Assembly: GCF_009729075.1 (NCBI RefSeq)
Contig: NZ_VTGY01000008.1
Location: forward strand, 124,001 to 188,000
DNA: 64,000 nt
Reading direction: 5' to 3'
Origin: Mycolicibacterium sp. CBMA 226
GTDB lineage: Bacteria; Actinomycetota; Actinomycetes; Mycobacteriales; Mycobacteriaceae
Shown here in pieces: positions 19,222-30,080 of this stretch. Made by a program: the position numbers and the translations under genes. Numbering within the stretch: position 1 is the first letter of the stretch; every line of letters begins with the position of its first letter. The notes under the pieces are model-generated. The model had not been told where the DNA came from. It did no database searches and worked only from the letters and a program-made list of their open reading frames with translations.

Positions 19222-20424
19222 TCAGAAGTACGCGTTGGCGGGAATCGGGGTGCCGTGCAGCAGGTGCTGTCCGATCACCCGCGCCTTGTAGCCGACGGGG
19301 TTGTGCAGCGTGATGGTGCGGATGTTGCGCCAGTGCCGGTCGAGGTTGCGTTGCCGGCTGGCCGCGCTGGCACCGCCGAGCTCCAGCAGTTTGGTGGCGG
19401 CTCGTGGCGCGATGTCGTCCAGGTGCACCTTCACCTTGGCTGCCTGCAGCTGGGCCTCGGCGGCGAGCTTGGCATCGGGCACGCCGTCCGGGCCGGACGA
19501 ATCGATTGCCGCCCCGATCGCCGCCGCCGCATTCAGAACCGCGGCCCGGGCGATGTAGGCAGAGCTGGCCAGTTCGCCGAGCTGGCGCTGCAGCAGCGGG
19601 TCATCGGTCGGCGACGCCGCGGAGGCATGGCTGAAACTGCGCTCGCGGGACCGCAGGAGCGCAATCCCGTCGTCCACGACGTTCTCCAGGATTCCGGCCA
19701 CGACGGCGTGGATGTACAGCTGCAGCAAGGTGTATTGCACCGAGGGCACCGGCTCGGCGTCATACGGGGTGTCCGAGAGCACCTCGTCGGGTAGCACCGT
19801 CACATTCCGGAAGCGGGTGGTGCCGGTTCCGGTACGGCGCTGACCGAAACCGTCCCAGTCGTCGACGATCTCCACACCGGCTCGGTCGGCCGGCACGATG
19901 ACGATCGCCACCGAGTCGTGGTCGGTGGTCGCCGTCACGGTGAGGTAGTCCGAGAACAGCGTTCCGGTGCTGTAGAACTTCTCGCCGGTCAAGGTGAGGC
20001 CGCCGTCGTGGCCTGGAGTCAAGCGGGTGTTGAACACGAGGCTGCCCACCGCGTGGGTGCCTTTCTCGCTGAACGCATTGCCGAACACCTTGCCGTCGAC
20101 GACCTTCTCCAGCCACGCTCGAGAGCCCGGCTGGTCGAGGGTACGTAGTCGCTCCTCGACGAACCAGAAATGCGTGCGGAAGATGTGTGCCACCACCGGA
20201 TCTGCGCGGGCGACGTCGATCACGGTGGAAAACAGTTGCGGCACCGTGAGTCCGGCTCCGCCCAGTTCGGTGGGCAGGCGCAGGGTGCCGAATCCGGCCC
20301 GTTTGAGCGCGGCCACCTGGTCGAAGGGATTCACGTCGTCCAGATCGCGGTCTTTGGCGCCCGCCGCGATGTCGGCCAGCAGGTCGGTCCACGTGGTTGT
20401 GTCGGGGAGGTCGAGAATCGTCAT
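19222..20424 (-). CDS. Acyl-CoA dehydrogenase-fold flavin monooxygenase (DszC/SfnC-like)
   Basis: A 400-residue protein with the acyl-CoA dehydrogenase fold. The N-terminal helical part is followed by a beta region containing FSEKGTHAVGS and LTGEKFYSTGTLFSDY, then a helical C-terminus with HNPVGYKARVIGQHLLHG. These features resemble DszC/SfnC-type flavin-dependent monooxygenases for sulfur compounds rather than a true beta-oxidation dehydrogenase. It is convergent with the GMC gene and is absent from the recalled M. tuberculosis order, so it is probably an insertion in this lineage. Substrate prediction is weak. Confidence 0.75.
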   Translation of the reverse strand: MTILDLPDTTTWTDLLADIAAGAKDRDLDDVNPFDQVAALKRAGFGTLRLPTELGGAGLTVPQLFSTVIDVARADPVVAHIFRTHFWFVEERLRTLDQPGSRAWLEKVVDGKVFGNAFSEKGTHAVGSLVFNTRLTPGHDGGLTLTGEKFYSTGTLFSDYLTVTATTDHDSVAIVIVPADRAGVEIVDDWDGFGQRRTGTGTTRFRNVTVLPDEVLSDTPYDAEPVPSVQYTLLQLYIHAVVAGILENVVDDGIALLRSRERSFSHASAASPTDDPLLQRQLGELASSAYIARAAVLNAAAAIGAAIDSSGPDGVPDAKLAAEAQLQAAKVKVHLDDIAPRAATKLLELGGASAASRQRNLDRHWRNIRTITLHNPVGYKARVIGQHLLHGTPIPANAYF

Positions 20425-20496
20425 GTCCCAGTTCTACGTACCAGCACAGTCACAGGCACGGCTTACGCTCGCGCCGAACCAAACGCGGCACAATGA

Positions 20497-21759
20497 GTGT
20501 CGATGACCATGAACGCCAAACGCCGCAAGGCGCACGACAAGCTCGCGGCGCTGCCTGGTGTGCGGTCGGTGCGGCGCCCGGTCCAGTCAAGTGGCGCAGA
20601 CGAATTCGATCTGTTCTATGTGCGGACCGGCCCGCCCAGCGATCATCCGGTGGTGATCATCCCGGGTGGGCCGGGCGCGGCGTCCATCGGGCACTACCGC
20701 AACCTGCGCCGTCACGCGACGGCCGCCGGTCTGGACGTCATCATGGTCGAGCACCGTGGCATCGGGATGTCCCGGCACGACGATGCCGGTGCCGACTTAC
20801 CCGTTGAGGCGCTGACCATCGAGGCTGCGGTCGACGACATCGCGGCGGTGCTGGACGACGCCGACGTCGAATCCGCGGTCTTGGACGGCACGTCGTACGG
20901 CAGCTACCTGGCGGCAGGTGTCGGGGTGCGGCATCCAGACCGGGTGCACGCGATGGTCCTGGACTCGCCGCTGCTGTGCGCCGACGATATCGACGCGGTG
21001 CGCGAAGCCACCCGGGCGGCGCTGTGGGATGGCACCGCGCCGTCGACCGAGGGCCTGGCGCGCCGAATCCGGAGTCTGGCCGAGGACGGCAAACTGACGC
21101 CCTGGGTCGTGCAACTGGCGACGGGACTGTACGGCCTGGTCGGTCCGGAGGTGCTGGAGCAGCAGCTCGAGTTGCTGCTCACCGGACGTGGACTGTTGTG
21201 GCATGCCATTGGGCACAGCACCAAGCTGCTGTTCGAGAGCAAGACGCCTTACCGGCATGAGCCCGATCTTGTCGAGCACATCGGCTACCGGGAACTCAAC
21301 TACGCCCCCGAGCCCGACGGGCTGCCGATCGACCCGGCGCTGGCCTATCGCGAATCCGCCACCGGCGACCCGGAATTCGTCGCCGAACCGTTCGACCTGG
21401 TGGCCGCGATGCCGGAATTCGACTGGCCCACCGTGGTGATCTCCGGTGGCCGGGATCTGATCACCCCACCGGCCGTCGCGCGGCGTGTGGCGGCGCTGAT
21501 CCCCGGCGCCGTGCTGCTGGAACTGCCCAGTGCGGGCCACAGCGCGCTCGACATGCGGGAGGCCTCGGCGCTGACCGTCGCCGCCGCGGTGTGCGCCGGT
21601 GACTACGCGGAATTACCGGACCGGGCAACGGAATTGGACAGTGTGCCGCCGGATTTCCCGGTGCGCCTGATGGTTCGGGGCATCACGACGGCCGCGGCCG
21701 CGGAGTCGCTGGTGCCGGCCGGGCTGCCGCGGGCCATCAGACAGCTCAGGACTTGGTGA
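20497..21759 (+). CDS. Alpha/beta hydrolase, proline-iminopeptidase-like
   Basis: A 420-residue alpha/beta-hydrolase. An oxyanion region IIPGGPGAAS lies near residue 52. The nucleophile elbow GTSYGSYLA is near 130, with Ser as nucleophile. GGRDLITPP near 317 and AGHSALD near 346 supply the probable Asp and His. The layout resembles proline iminopeptidases or tripeptidyl aminopeptidases. The GTG at 20497 and ATGs at 20503 and 20509 are all possible starts. No signal peptide is seen. Its end overlaps the convergent oppA gene by 14 bases. Confidence 0.78.
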   Translation: MSMTMNAKRRKAHDKLAALPGVRSVRRPVQSSGADEFDLFYVRTGPPSDHPVVIIPGGPGAASIGHYRNLRRHATAAGLDVIMVEHRGIGMSRHDDAGADLPVEALTIEAAVDDIAAVLDDADVESAVLDGTSYGSYLAAGVGVRHPDRVHAMVLDSPLLCADDIDAVREATRAALWDGTAPSTEGLARRIRSLAEDGKLTPWVVQLATGLYGLVGPEVLEQQLELLLTGRGLLWHAIGHSTKLLFESKTPYRHEPDLVEHIGYRELNYAPEPDGLPIDPALAYRESATGDPEFVAEPFDLVAAMPEFDWPTVVISGGRDLITPPAVARRVAALIPGAVLLELPSAGHSALDMREASALTVAAAVCAGDYAELPDRATELDSVPPDFPVRLMVRGITTAAAAESLVPAGLPRAIRQLRTW

Positions 21760-23443
21760 ATCCGATCGTCATGTAGTTCAGGTCGCCCAGGCCGGCTGGG
21801 CCGAAATTGGCCAAAGTGCTTCGGACGGCCACGTTTCCGGGTGACTGGGCGAGAGGCAAGCTGAACGTTTCGGCCCACAACAGCTTATCCAGCTGGTTGG
21901 CGAGGGCTTGCGCCTTGGCCGGTTCCAATTCATCGAGCGTCTGCTCGATCTTGGCGTCGATCTCAGGCGAGCCGATCTTGCCGAAGTTGCTCTCGCCGTC
22001 GGAGGCGTAGATCTGGGTCAGGCCGCTGAGCGGGAACGCGTCGCCCTGCCAGCCGAAGGCGGCGATGTCGAAGTTGCTGGGAATGATGTACTGGCTGAAG
22101 AAGTCTGCGCCGGAGGACACCACGAGCTCGAGCTTGACGCCGATGTCGGCGAGGGCCTGCTGGACGATCTGACCGATCTGCCGGCCGCTGGGGGCGTCGT
22201 AGAAGACGATCCGGACGGTCAATGGGCGGCCGTCGCGCTCCCGGACGGATCGACCGGCCGGCAGCTTCCACCCCAGGGCGTCGAGTTCCCGCCGTGCTGC
22301 CGCCGGGTCGAACGGAACCGCGCCGCTGTTGTCCTGGTAGCCCGCTTGCCCGGCGACGTAGATGTGGTTGTTCAACGGCACCGGGTTTTCCACCAGACCG
22401 TGCTCGAGGACCGTGACGATGGTCCGTCGGTCGATGCCGATGGCGACCGCGTGGCGCAGCGCCGGGTCGGCGAGGATCGAACCGGACGCACCGTTGAAGG
22501 TCAGGTGCGACCAGCTGGCGCTGGGCGCGGTGCGGATGTCGACACCTTTGGTGCGTCGGACGCGCACCATGTCATCGAGTGACCCCAGACCGCTGGCATC
22601 GATGGCGTTGTTCTGCAGCGCCGGGATCCGGGCGGCGTCGTCGAGGATGAGGAATGTGATGCTGTCCAGCAGCGGCCGGGCACCCCACCATTTCGGGTTG
22701 CGGGTCAACGTGATTCGCTGCGCACCGCGGTCGACATTCGAGATGACGAACGGGCCGGCCGACGGCCCGGGCGTGGTCAGCTGACCCTTGTTGAACACCT
22801 CGGGGTCGGTCGTCGAGACTTTCGGCAGCAGCATGCCGTTGCCCGCGAACATGCCGCGCCATTCGGCGTACGGCCGGGCGAACGTCATGACGGCCTGCCG
22901 GTCGTCGACGCCGCGGGTCACGGAGGCCACCCGCTCGCTGCCGTTGGGGCTTGCGATCTGGAACCGGGGATCCTTGCCCGTCGTCGCCTTGACCTGCGCG
23001 GCGATGTCCTCCCACGTGATCGGGGTGCCGTCGGTCCACACGGCCTTGGGGTTGATCGTGTAGGTGACGACCTGCGGGTTGGTGCTGGTCAGCTGGATGT
23101 CGGTGAAGTAGTCGTGGTTGACGGTGGTCGAGCCGTCGGGTCCGACGATGAAGGCTCGTGGCAGCGTAGGCCTGAGGATGGCGGCGTTGTCCACGGTGTT
23201 GCCGTCGATCTGCAGGGTGTTGAAGTTGTCGGGAAACGCCGTCAGCGCCAGCCGTAGGTTGCCGCCGTCCTTGAGCGTCGCCGGGTCTCGTGGGTTGAGA
23301 TCATTGGCCGCACCGAGTTTCGGCGCGCCCGCGCTGGATCCGCGGTACTGGCTCGAGCAGCCGCTGATGGTGACGACCAGTGCGATCGTGGCCAGCACGG
23401 CCACGAGCACCACCCGCAGTGGACGACGATCAGAATCCATCAT
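21746..23443 (-). CDS. oppA: Oligopeptide ABC transporter lipoprotein OppA
   Basis: A 565-residue SBP_bac_5 family substrate-binding lipoprotein. The signal peptide ends in ISGC with the lipidated Cys at residue 29. The family core is visible, with [16 protein letters not shown] near 60 and the long C-terminal binding lobe. It delivers peptides (glutathione and bradykinin-type peptides are reported for the M. tuberculosis system) to OppBCD. It is the last gene of the opp operon, and its ATG overlaps the oppD stop (ATGA). The position matches Rv1280c. Confidence 0.88.
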   Translation of the reverse strand: MMDSDRRPLRVVLVAVLATIALVVTISGCSSQYRGSSAGAPKLGAANDLNPRDPATLKDGGNLRLALTAFPDNFNTLQIDGNTVDNAAILRPTLPRAFIVGPDGSTTVNHDYFTDIQLTSTNPQVVTYTINPKAVWTDGTPITWEDIAAQVKATTGKDPRFQIASPNGSERVASVTRGVDDRQAVMTFARPYAEWRGMFAGNGMLLPKVSTTDPEVFNKGQLTTPGPSAGPFVISNVDRGAQRITLTRNPKWWGARPLLDSITFLILDDAARIPALQNNAIDASGLGSLDDMVRVRRTKGVDIRTAPSASWSHLTFNGASGSILADPALRHAVAIGIDRRTIVTVLEHGLVENPVPLNNHIYVAGQAGYQDNSGAVPFDPAAARRELDALGWKLPAGRSVRERDGRPLTVRIVFYDAPSGRQIGQIVQQALADIGVKLELVVSSGADFFSQYIIPSNFDIAAFGWQGDAFPLSGLTQIYASDGESNFGKIGSPEIDAKIEQTLDELEPAKAQALANQLDKLLWAETFSLPLAQSPGNVAVRSTLANFGPAGLGDLNYMTIGFTKS

Positions 23444-25275
23444 TCACCTCCCGGCTGCGGCACGGCATTGAGCAACCGCTGGGTGTACGGGTCCTGCGGG
23501 GCGGCGAAAACCTGTGCGGCGTCGCCCTGTTCGACAACGGCGCCCTTGTACATGACGGCCACGGTGTGGGCCAGATGCCGTACCACCGAAAGATCATGCG
23601 AGACAAACAGGTACGAGAGGTCGAAGCGCTGCTGCAGGTCCAGTAGCAGATTGATGATGCCCGCCTGGATCGAGACGTCCAGCGCCGACACCGGTTCGTC
23701 GAGCGCCAGTATCTTCGGCTGACGCGCCAGTGCCCGAGCAATGCCGATGCGCTGCTTCTGGCCACCGGAGAACTCGGCGGGATAGCGCGCCGCGTCCTCG
23801 TGCCGCAGGCCGACGATGCCGAGCAGCTCGCTGACGCGGTCGTCGATGCGGTTCTTGTCGAAGCCACCGACGCGCAGTGGTTCGGCCAGGACGTCGAACA
23901 CCGGCAGGCGGGGGTCCAGTGCCGCCACCGGGTCCTGGAACACCACCTGCAGGTCGCCGCGCAGCTCCCGCCGCGTCTCGCGGTTCAGGCCGGCCACATC
24001 GTGACCGAGCACCGTGATCGAACCCGATTGCGGTGCGGTCAGATTCAGAATCTGGTGCAGCGTGGTGGTCTTGCCGGAACCGGATTCACCGACAATGCCG
24101 AGGGTCCGGCCCTGCCGCAGCTGCAGGCTGACGCCGTCGACCGCACGCAGCTCACCGACGTTGCGCCGCAACATCCCGCCACTGAGCTTGAAGGTCTTGA
24201 CGAGGTCGCGCGTCGAGAGCACCACCGGTCGGTCGGCGACGTCATCGGTCACAATCTCGGGTTCGGTTGCCACCCCATAGATTTCGGCTGCGCTGCGGCC
24301 CGTCACCTGATCGGTGTGGATGCATGCGGCAGCGTGCCCGGGCCTGATCTCGAGCAGCGCAGGCTCGGCGGCCCGGCAGTCATCGTCGGCGAGCGGGCAG
24401 CGCGGCGCGAAGGGGCAACCCGGTGGCAGTCCCACCATCGACGGTGGTGAGCCGGGGATCGGCACCAGCCGCGAGCCCTGCGGCGCGTCGAGCCGTGGCA
24501 CCGACCCCAGCAGGCCGACGGTGTACGGCATCACCCGGTCGCGGTACAGGTTCGACACGGGCGCCGTCTCCACCGCCCGGCCCGCGTACATCACCATTGC
24601 GCGGTCGGCGAATTCGGCGACCACACCCAGATCATGCGTGATCATCAGCACCCCGGCGCCGGTGACGTCGCGGGCGGTGCGCAGTACGTCGAGGATCTGC
24701 GCCTGCACGGTGACATCGAGTGCCGTGGTGGGTTCGTCGCAGATGATGAGGTCGGGGTCGTTGGCGATCGCGGTGGCGATGACGACGCGCTGGCGCTCGC
24801 CGCCCGACAGCTCATGCGGGAATGCACGAGACCGAGCCGCGGGCTGTGCGATCCCGACGAGTTCCAGCAGTTCGACGGCGCGGGCGCGTGCGGTCCGTCG
24901 GTCCATCGAACGATCATGGACGCGAAGGGCTTCCGCGATCTGGTCGCCGACGGTATACACGGGGGTTAGGGCCGACATCGGGTCCTGGAACACCGTCCCG
25001 ATGACCCGGCCGCGCACCTGCGACATCGCGGCGTCGTCGAGTCCGACGAGCTGCTTGCCCTGCAGTGTCACCGAACCCGTCACCTGCGCATGTTCGGGCA
25101 GCAGGCCTACCACCGCCATGGCGGTCGCGGATTTACCTGCGCCGGATTCCCCGACCAACGCCAGCACCTCGCCGGGGGCGATGTGAAAGTTCATGCCGCG
25201 CACCGCCGAGACGTCTTCGTCGGCGGTCTGGAAGTTGACGGTGAGGTCTCGCACCTCGAGCAATGGCGCGGTCAT
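23440..25275 (-). CDS. oppD: Oligopeptide ABC transporter ATPase OppD (fused double NBD)
   Basis: A 611-residue protein with two complete ATPase domains in tandem, equivalent to OppD plus OppF. Walker [10 protein letters not shown] lies near residue 42 and GESGSGKTT near 399. Signatures LSGGERQR and FSGGQKQR and Walker B sites [11 protein letters not shown] and [12 protein letters not shown] follow. An oligopeptide-transporter C-terminal extension with a Cys-rich segment ([16 protein letters not shown]) lies between them. The ATG at 25275 was chosen for the ATGA overlap with oppC; the longer frame upstream is antisense-type read-through. Matches Rv1281c in size. Confidence 0.9.
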   Translation of the reverse strand: MTAPLLEVRDLTVNFQTADEDVSAVRGMNFHIAPGEVLALVGESGAGKSATAMAVVGLLPEHAQVTGSVTLQGKQLVGLDDAAMSQVRGRVIGTVFQDPMSALTPVYTVGDQIAEALRVHDRSMDRRTARARAVELLELVGIAQPAARSRAFPHELSGGERQRVVIATAIANDPDLIICDEPTTALDVTVQAQILDVLRTARDVTGAGVLMITHDLGVVAEFADRAMVMYAGRAVETAPVSNLYRDRVMPYTVGLLGSVPRLDAPQGSRLVPIPGSPPSMVGLPPGCPFAPRCPLADDDCRAAEPALLEIRPGHAAACIHTDQVTGRSAAEIYGVATEPEIVTDDVADRPVVLSTRDLVKTFKLSGGMLRRNVGELRAVDGVSLQLRQGRTLGIVGESGSGKTTTLHQILNLTAPQSGSITVLGHDVAGLNRETRRELRGDLQVVFQDPVAALDPRLPVFDVLAEPLRVGGFDKNRIDDRVSELLGIVGLRHEDAARYPAEFSGGQKQRIGIARALARQPKILALDEPVSALDVSIQAGIINLLLDLQQRFDLSYLFVSHDLSVVRHLAHTVAVMYKGAVVEQGDAAQVFAAPQDPYTQRLLNAVPQPGGE

Positions 25276-26174
25276 CGCTTCACCGCCCGTCGCCGTGGCT
25301 TTGCCGAGGGGTCGAGGGCATCGCGCAGACCGTCGCCGATGAGGTTGGCGCACAGCACGATCAGCACGAGCACACCGGCCGGGAACAGGAACACCCAGGG
25401 GAACGTGGTGACCGACGGGGTGCCGTCGGCGATCAACGTGCCCAGCGACACGTCGGGCGGCTGCACCCCGAATCCCAGGTAACTCAAACCGGTTTCGGCC
25501 AGGATCGCGACGCCGACGTTGAGCGTCGTATCGATGATCAGGATGGACGCCACGTTCGGCACGATGTGCCGGGCGATGATCCGGGTATGGCTGACGCCCA
25601 TATACCTTGCGGCCGTGACGAACTCGCGTTCGCGCAGGCTCATGGTCAGGCCGCGCACCATGCGCGAGCTGATCATCCACGAGAACGCAGCCAGCAGGAT
25701 CACCAGCCACAGCACGGTGCTCTGATGCCGGATGCGGGGTGTCACGATCGCGATCAGGATGAAGCCGGGGATCACCAGCAACAGGTCCACGATCCACATC
25801 AAGGCCCGGTCCCGCCAGCCACCGAAGTAGCCCGCCACCGAACCGACCGTCGCGGCGATGACCGTCGAGATCACCGCCACACAGACGCCGATCAGCATCG
25901 ACTTCTGCATGCCGCGCAGGGTCTGCGCGAGGACGTCCTGCCCGAGGGCGTTGGTGCCGAACAGATGCCGGCCGTCCGGTGGCTGCAGCAGCGCGTCGAA
26001 GTCCATGTCGGTGTAGGAGTAGGGGAGCAGTGGCGGCAGCAAGTAGCAACCGACAAATAGAGCAACCAGCAGCACGAGAGCCACCACGGCGGGGCGGTTG
26101 CGGACGAAGCGCCGTGCCACCAGCGTGCGGCGCGAGGCGAAGCGGGCGCGGGGCAGGCCGAACTGGACGCTCAT
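25272..26174 (-). CDS. oppC: Oligopeptide ABC transporter permease OppC
   Basis: A 300-residue inner-membrane permease. It begins with a cytoplasmic basic stretch and a first membrane helix near residues 31-48, then the DppC-type segment [15 protein letters not shown] and five further helices. The EAA-type coupling motif appears in [12 protein letters not shown]. The start at 26174 is supported by the ATGA overlap with oppB and the ATGA overlap with oppD at the other end. It pairs with OppB to form the channel. Confidence 0.9.
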   Translation of the reverse strand: MSVQFGLPRARFASRRTLVARRFVRNRPAVVALVLLVALFVGCYLLPPLLPYSYTDMDFDALLQPPDGRHLFGTNALGQDVLAQTLRGMQKSMLIGVCVAVISTVIAATVGSVAGYFGGWRDRALMWIVDLLLVIPGFILIAIVTPRIRHQSTVLWLVILLAAFSWMISSRMVRGLTMSLREREFVTAARYMGVSHTRIIARHIVPNVASILIIDTTLNVGVAILAETGLSYLGFGVQPPDVSLGTLIADGTPSVTTFPWVFLFPAGVLVLIVLCANLIGDGLRDALDPSAKPRRRAVKR

Positions 26175-27145
26175 GAGACCCGCACCCGGGGGTCGAGGGC
26201 AGCGTAGACCACGTCGGACAGCAGACCGCCGACCAGGATGGTCGACCCGGAGAACAAGGTGAACGCGGCGACGATGTTGGGGTCCTGGCCGCTGATGCCC
26301 TGCACCATCCATTCGCCCATGCCGTGCCAACCGAAGATCTTCTCGACGAATACCGCACCGGTGACCAGGCCGGCGATTCCGTAGGCGAACAGCGTGGCCA
26401 TCGGGATCAGCGCGGTGCGCAGCCCGTGTTTGAACAGGGCCTGGCGCCGCGTCAGGCCCTTGGCTCGGGCAGTGCGGATGAAGTCCTGGCCGAGTACGTC
26501 GAGCATCGCGTTGCGCTGGTAACGGCTGTACCCGGCGATGGCGCCGAGCGCCAGGGTGGTGGTCGGCAGCACCAGATGCTGCAACCGGTCGACGATTCCG
26601 TGCCAGCCGCCCGCGGCGTAGGGCGACGTCTCGCCGGTGTACTGGAAGAGCTGGAAGCCCAGTACCTCGTTGACGCCCAGCGCGCCGAGGATCAGCAGGT
26701 TGGCGATGACGAATGTGGGAGCGCTGAGAATCAGCAGTGCCAGTACGGTGATGGTCCGGTCCGAGAGGCGGTACTGCCGGACGGCGCCCCATGCCCCGAT
26801 GATCACGCCGATGATGGAGCCCAGGATCGACCCGATGGCCACCAGCCGCAGGCTGGTCCACACCCGCCGCCCCAACTCCGCTGAAACCGGTTGTCCGGTA
26901 ACGGTTTTCCCGAAGTCCCCGTGCACTGCGCCGGACACCCAGTTGGCATAGCGCGGCAGGAGGGGTTTGTCGAGGCCCAGGTCGTGTGCCTTGGCGTCGA
27001 TGACCGATTGCGGCGGGCGGGGGTTGCGCTGCAACAGGTTGTCCAGCGGGTGGAAGGTCACCGACGTCAGCGCGAAGGTGAGGAATGTCGCCAACGTCAA
27101 CAGGATCGCGTAGTTGAGCAATCGGCGGATCAGGAACCGCGTCAT
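26171..27145 (-). CDS. oppB: Oligopeptide ABC transporter permease OppB
   Basis: The first gene of the opp operon, 324 residues. It opens with the DppB-type first helix ([16 protein letters not shown]) and has six predicted membrane segments. The EAA-type motif is [16 protein letters not shown]. The transcript then runs oppB-oppC-oppD-oppA, each junction being an ATGA overlap, so the four subunits are co-translated. The promoter should lie in 27146-27230. No specific operator was recognised there. Matches Rv1283c. Confidence 0.9.
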   Translation of the reverse strand: MTRFLIRRLLNYAILLTLATFLTFALTSVTFHPLDNLLQRNPRPPQSVIDAKAHDLGLDKPLLPRYANWVSGAVHGDFGKTVTGQPVSAELGRRVWTSLRLVAIGSILGSIIGVIIGAWGAVRQYRLSDRTITVLALLILSAPTFVIANLLILGALGVNEVLGFQLFQYTGETSPYAAGGWHGIVDRLQHLVLPTTTLALGAIAGYSRYQRNAMLDVLGQDFIRTARAKGLTRRQALFKHGLRTALIPMATLFAYGIAGLVTGAVFVEKIFGWHGMGEWMVQGISGQDPNIVAAFTLFSGSTILVGGLLSDVVYAALDPRVRVS

Positions 27146-27404
27146 GGGCCGCTCACCGGTAAACGCATGCGCACAGGTTAAGAGATGACGGCGGCCCGGG
27201 GCGGAATTACCGGCTCGGTGGCGGTGTTGTCAGCTGAGGGAACGAGTGCAGCGACCTCTCAGATGGGCGATGGCGGTGTTGGCGAACTGGCAGAACCACT
27301 CCAGCGAACTGTCAGATTGGCGCGCTTGACTCGAAATATATGACCGGCCGCGCCCGGACGGCGCGGCGATAGCGCAGTGGTTCCAAGCACACGGGAGGCA
27401 GGCA

Positions 27405-27650
27405 ATGAGTCGACCAGAAACTTCCGGCATCACCTGGAAATGGGCGATCGGCATCATCGGCGGGAGCGCCGCGGTCGGTGCGGTGGCGGTATGTGCGGGC
27501 GTGCTGGCGGGCCCGTCCGAGACGACAAGTGCGGACAGCACCCTGATCACGACGAGCACGACCGCGCCCGTCACGTTCGCGGTGCCGTCGATCACCGGTA
27601 AGGCCCCGCTGTTTGCGGGACAGTCTCCGAACACCAACCCGCAGGGCTGA
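27405..27650 (+). CDS. Small exported or membrane-anchored protein, unknown
   Basis: An 81-residue protein with a good GGGAGG Shine-Dalgarno 6-7 bases before the ATG. A single hydrophobic stretch (about 13-35: WAIGIIGGSAAVGAVAVCAGV) is followed by a Thr/Ser-rich tail. The N-terminus is consistent with a signal anchor. It lies between the divergent opp operon and the response regulator gene. No family was recognised. Confidence 0.6.
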   Translation: MSRPETSGITWKWAIGIIGGSAAVGAVAVCAGVLAGPSETTSADSTLITTSTTAPVTFAVPSITGKAPLFAGQSPNTNPQG

Positions 27651-27660
27651 TCGTCCGATT

Positions 27661-27683
27661 CATAGCTCGCGCATAGATTCATC
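27661..27683 (+). promoter_or_regulatory. CATAG direct repeat, 11-bp period, before the response regulator
   Basis: CATAGCTCGCG at 27661 is followed 11 bases later by CATAGATTCATC at 27672. The GTG of the response regulator gene lies 37 bases downstream. OmpR/PhoB-type regulators bind direct repeats of one helical turn, so this is a candidate autoregulatory site. A related repeat stands before the GT2 gene at 32110. Confidence 0.45.
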
Positions 27684-27719
27684 ACAGTCGAGGCTCACAG
27701 CAGCGCGAATAATAGAGCT

Positions 27720-28475
27720 GTGAGTGGTCCCAGCAGCCCCGCCCGTGACAGTGAAGCTCCGCGCGTCGTGATGCACCGGGCAGACGGCAAGCCGATCAAC
27801 GTCCTCGTGGTCGACGATGAGCCAGTCCTGGCAGAGCTCGTGTCCATGGCCTTGCGCTACGAAGGCTGGGACATCGCGACGGCCGGCGACGGCGCGAGCG
27901 CGATCGCCCTGGCCAAGGAGAACCCACCCGACGTCGTGGTGCTCGACGTGATGCTGCCCGACATGAGCGGGCTCGACGTGCTGCGCAAGCTGCGTGAACA
28001 GATTCCGGGCCTGCCGCTGCTGCTGCTGACCGCGAAGGACTCGGTCGAGGACCGCATCGCCGGCCTGACCGCGGGCGGCGACGACTACGTGACCAAGCCG
28101 TTCAGCATCGAGGAAGTGGTGCTGCGGCTGCGTGCGCTGCTGCGGCGCACCGGTGTGGCCAACGAAGCCGGTGGGGCGCAGATCGTCGTCGGCGACCTGG
28201 TGCTCGACGAGGACAGCCACGAAGTGACCCGCGGCGGCGAGCAGATCACGTTGACCGCCACGGAGTTCGAGCTGCTGCGGTACATGATGCGCAACTCCAA
28301 GCGGGTGCTGAGCAAGGCCCAGATCCTCGATCGGGTGTGGAGCTACGACTTCGGCGGCCGTTCCAACATCGTCGAGCTGTATGTGTCCTATCTGCGCAAG
28401 AAGATCGACAGTGGACGCGAGCCCATGATCCACACCCTGCGTGGCGCCGGATATGTCCTCCGACCCGCTCGCTGA
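27720..28475 (+). CDS. OmpR/PhoB-family response regulator
   Basis: A 251-residue response regulator, GTG start. The receiver domain (about 28-145) has the acidic pocket VVDDEP, the phosphorylated Asp in VVLDVMLPD near residue 76, the switch Thr in LLTAKD and the Lys of TKPFS. The winged-helix DNA-binding domain (about 155-250) contains TEFELLRYMMRN and SNIVELYVSYLRKKID. It resembles TrcR/TcrX-type mycobacterial regulators, but I cannot decide which. It overlaps the kinase gene by 23 bases. The following GT39/GT2 genes are its likely regulon, in the style of PmrAB-arnT loci. Confidence 0.85.
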   Translation: MSGPSSPARDSEAPRVVMHRADGKPINVLVVDDEPVLAELVSMALRYEGWDIATAGDGASAIALAKENPPDVVVLDVMLPDMSGLDVLRKLREQIPGLPLLLLTAKDSVEDRIAGLTAGGDDYVTKPFSIEEVVLRLRALLRRTGVANEAGGAQIVVGDLVLDEDSHEVTRGGEQITLTATEFELLRYMMRNSKRVLSKAQILDRVWSYDFGGRSNIVELYVSYLRKKIDSGREPMIHTLRGAGYVLRPAR

Positions 28476-30057
28476 GGCCGGCACGCGGATCTGGCAGCCG
28501 CGGACCTGGTCGCTGCGGGTTCGGCTCCTGGTCACCCAGGTGCTGTTGCTGGCGTTGGTCATCTTCGGCGTCGGTGCGGCGACCGAGTTTGCGCTGCAAC
28601 GCTTTCTGCTGCACCAGTTGGACGACCAGGTGCTGGAGGCGGGCCGCCGCTCGGCCGCCATCTTCGAACTGCCACCACCACCCATGGCGCCGCCCCTGAC
28701 CGGCGGGGTGCCCCGGCCGTCCATGGATCCGCACTTCCGGATGCGCTTCGACCCCGAAGTCGGACCCGGTCCCGGCTTCCTCAACGCGCCCGGACAGGCC
28801 GTCGGCACCCTCGGGGCGGTGGTGTTCCGTGGCCAGGTCGACGCCGGCGTCATCACGTCCGAGGGCAGTCGTAACTCGGTGACCCCGACGGCGACAGCGC
28901 AATTGGCGCAGGTACCGCCGGATCGCAAGGTCCGCGCCATGGACATCGACGGGCTGGGCAGCTACCGGGTCATCGGTCTGCACCCCCGGCACGGCGGCCC
29001 GCAGACCATCGTGACCGGCCTGCCGACCCGGCACGTCGACAACACCCTGCTCTGGGTGCTCGGCATGTTCTGCGCCGTGGGGGCCCTGGCGCTGATCGGC
29101 GCCACGGTCGTCGGCGTGTGGATCATTCGGCGCCAACTCGCCCCGCTCTCACGGGTTTCCGCCGCCGCGCGCGACGTGGCTGACCGGGAGCTGGACCGGG
29201 GAGAGGTGCAGTTGCCGACGGAGATCGTGCACGTCGACCCGGTCGCCGTCCACACCGAGGTCGGCCAACTGGGTTCGGCGCTGAACCGCATGCTGGACCG
29301 GATCGCCGCTGCGCTGGCGGCCCGTCATGCCAGCGAGACGCGCGTGCGCCAGTTCGTAGCCGACGCCAGTCACGAACTCCGCACCCCACTGGCCGCCATC
29401 CGTGGCTATACCGAACTGGCGCAACGCAAGAGCGACGAGCTGCCCGTCGACGTGGCGCATGCGATGAACCGCGTCGAATCCGAGACGGCCCGCATGACGC
29501 GACTCGTCGAGGACATGCTCCTGCTGGCCCGCCTCGACGCCGGCCGGCCGTTGGAGATGGAGACCGTCGACCTGTCCCAGCTGGTTGTCGACGCGGTCAG
29601 CGACGCACACGTCGCCGGCCCCGATCACAACTGGTCGCTGGACCTGCCCGACGAACCCGTCACCATCGAGGGCGATCCGGCGCGCCTGCACCAGGTGCTA
29701 GTGAACCTGTTGGCGAATGCGCGCACGCACACGCCTGCGGGTACATCGGTGACGATCGCGCTGTCCGCAGATGCGGACGCCACCGTGATCAGCGTCGCCG
29801 ACGACGGCCCGGGTATTCCGAAGACGTTGCAGCCCGAGGTGTTCGAGCGGTTCGCCCGCGGTGACTCGTCGCGGTCCCGGCAGGCCGGCAGCACCGGATT
29901 GGGACTGGCCATCGTCGCCGCGGTGGTGAAGGCGCACGGCGGCACCATCGGTGTCGACAGCCGACCCGGCGCGACGGTCTTCACGGTGCGCCTGCCCGCG
30001 GGACCGACGGCTCCCGCCGCACAGCCGCCACACAGCGTCGCCTCGACGTCCGCCTAA
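28453..30057 (+). CDS. Membrane sensor histidine kinase, partner of the OmpR-type regulator
   Basis: A 534-residue kinase. A first membrane helix at about 20-42 and a second at about 195-217 enclose an extracytoplasmic region of about 150 residues with a Pro-rich stretch (PPPPMAPP). A HAMP linker follows. The phosphorylated His is in ASHELRTPLA at residue 307. The ATPase domain shows NLLANARTHT, DDGPGIP and GSTGLGLAIV. The ATG at 28453 was preferred; the GTG four codons earlier is possible. It autophosphorylates and passes the phosphate to the upstream regulator. The signal is unknown. Confidence 0.85.
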   Translation: MSSDPLAEAGTRIWQPRTWSLRVRLLVTQVLLLALVIFGVGAATEFALQRFLLHQLDDQVLEAGRRSAAIFELPPPPMAPPLTGGVPRPSMDPHFRMRFDPEVGPGPGFLNAPGQAVGTLGAVVFRGQVDAGVITSEGSRNSVTPTATAQLAQVPPDRKVRAMDIDGLGSYRVIGLHPRHGGPQTIVTGLPTRHVDNTLLWVLGMFCAVGALALIGATVVGVWIIRRQLAPLSRVSAAARDVADRELDRGEVQLPTEIVHVDPVAVHTEVGQLGSALNRMLDRIAAALAARHASETRVRQFVADASHELRTPLAAIRGYTELAQRKSDELPVDVAHAMNRVESETARMTRLVEDMLLLARLDAGRPLEMETVDLSQLVVDAVSDAHVAGPDHNWSLDLPDEPVTIEGDPARLHQVLVNLLANARTHTPAGTSVTIALSADADATVISVADDGPGIPKTLQPEVFERFARGDSSRSRQAGSTGLGLAIVAAVVKAHGGTIGVDSRPGATVFTVRLPAGPTAPAAQPPHSVASTSA

Positions 30058-30080
30058 TCAGCACGCCCACAATCAGACTG

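Noticed and set aside
25276..26358. N-terminal extension of the OppD open frame
   Set aside because: This part is antisense-like read-through inside oppC. The ABC domain begins at the ATG overlapping the oppC stop.
27230..27685. A 151-codon minus-strand frame between opp and the response regulator
   Set aside because: The small plus-strand gene at 27405 has a strong Shine-Dalgarno and a clear hydrophobic segment. The minus frame shows no such features.
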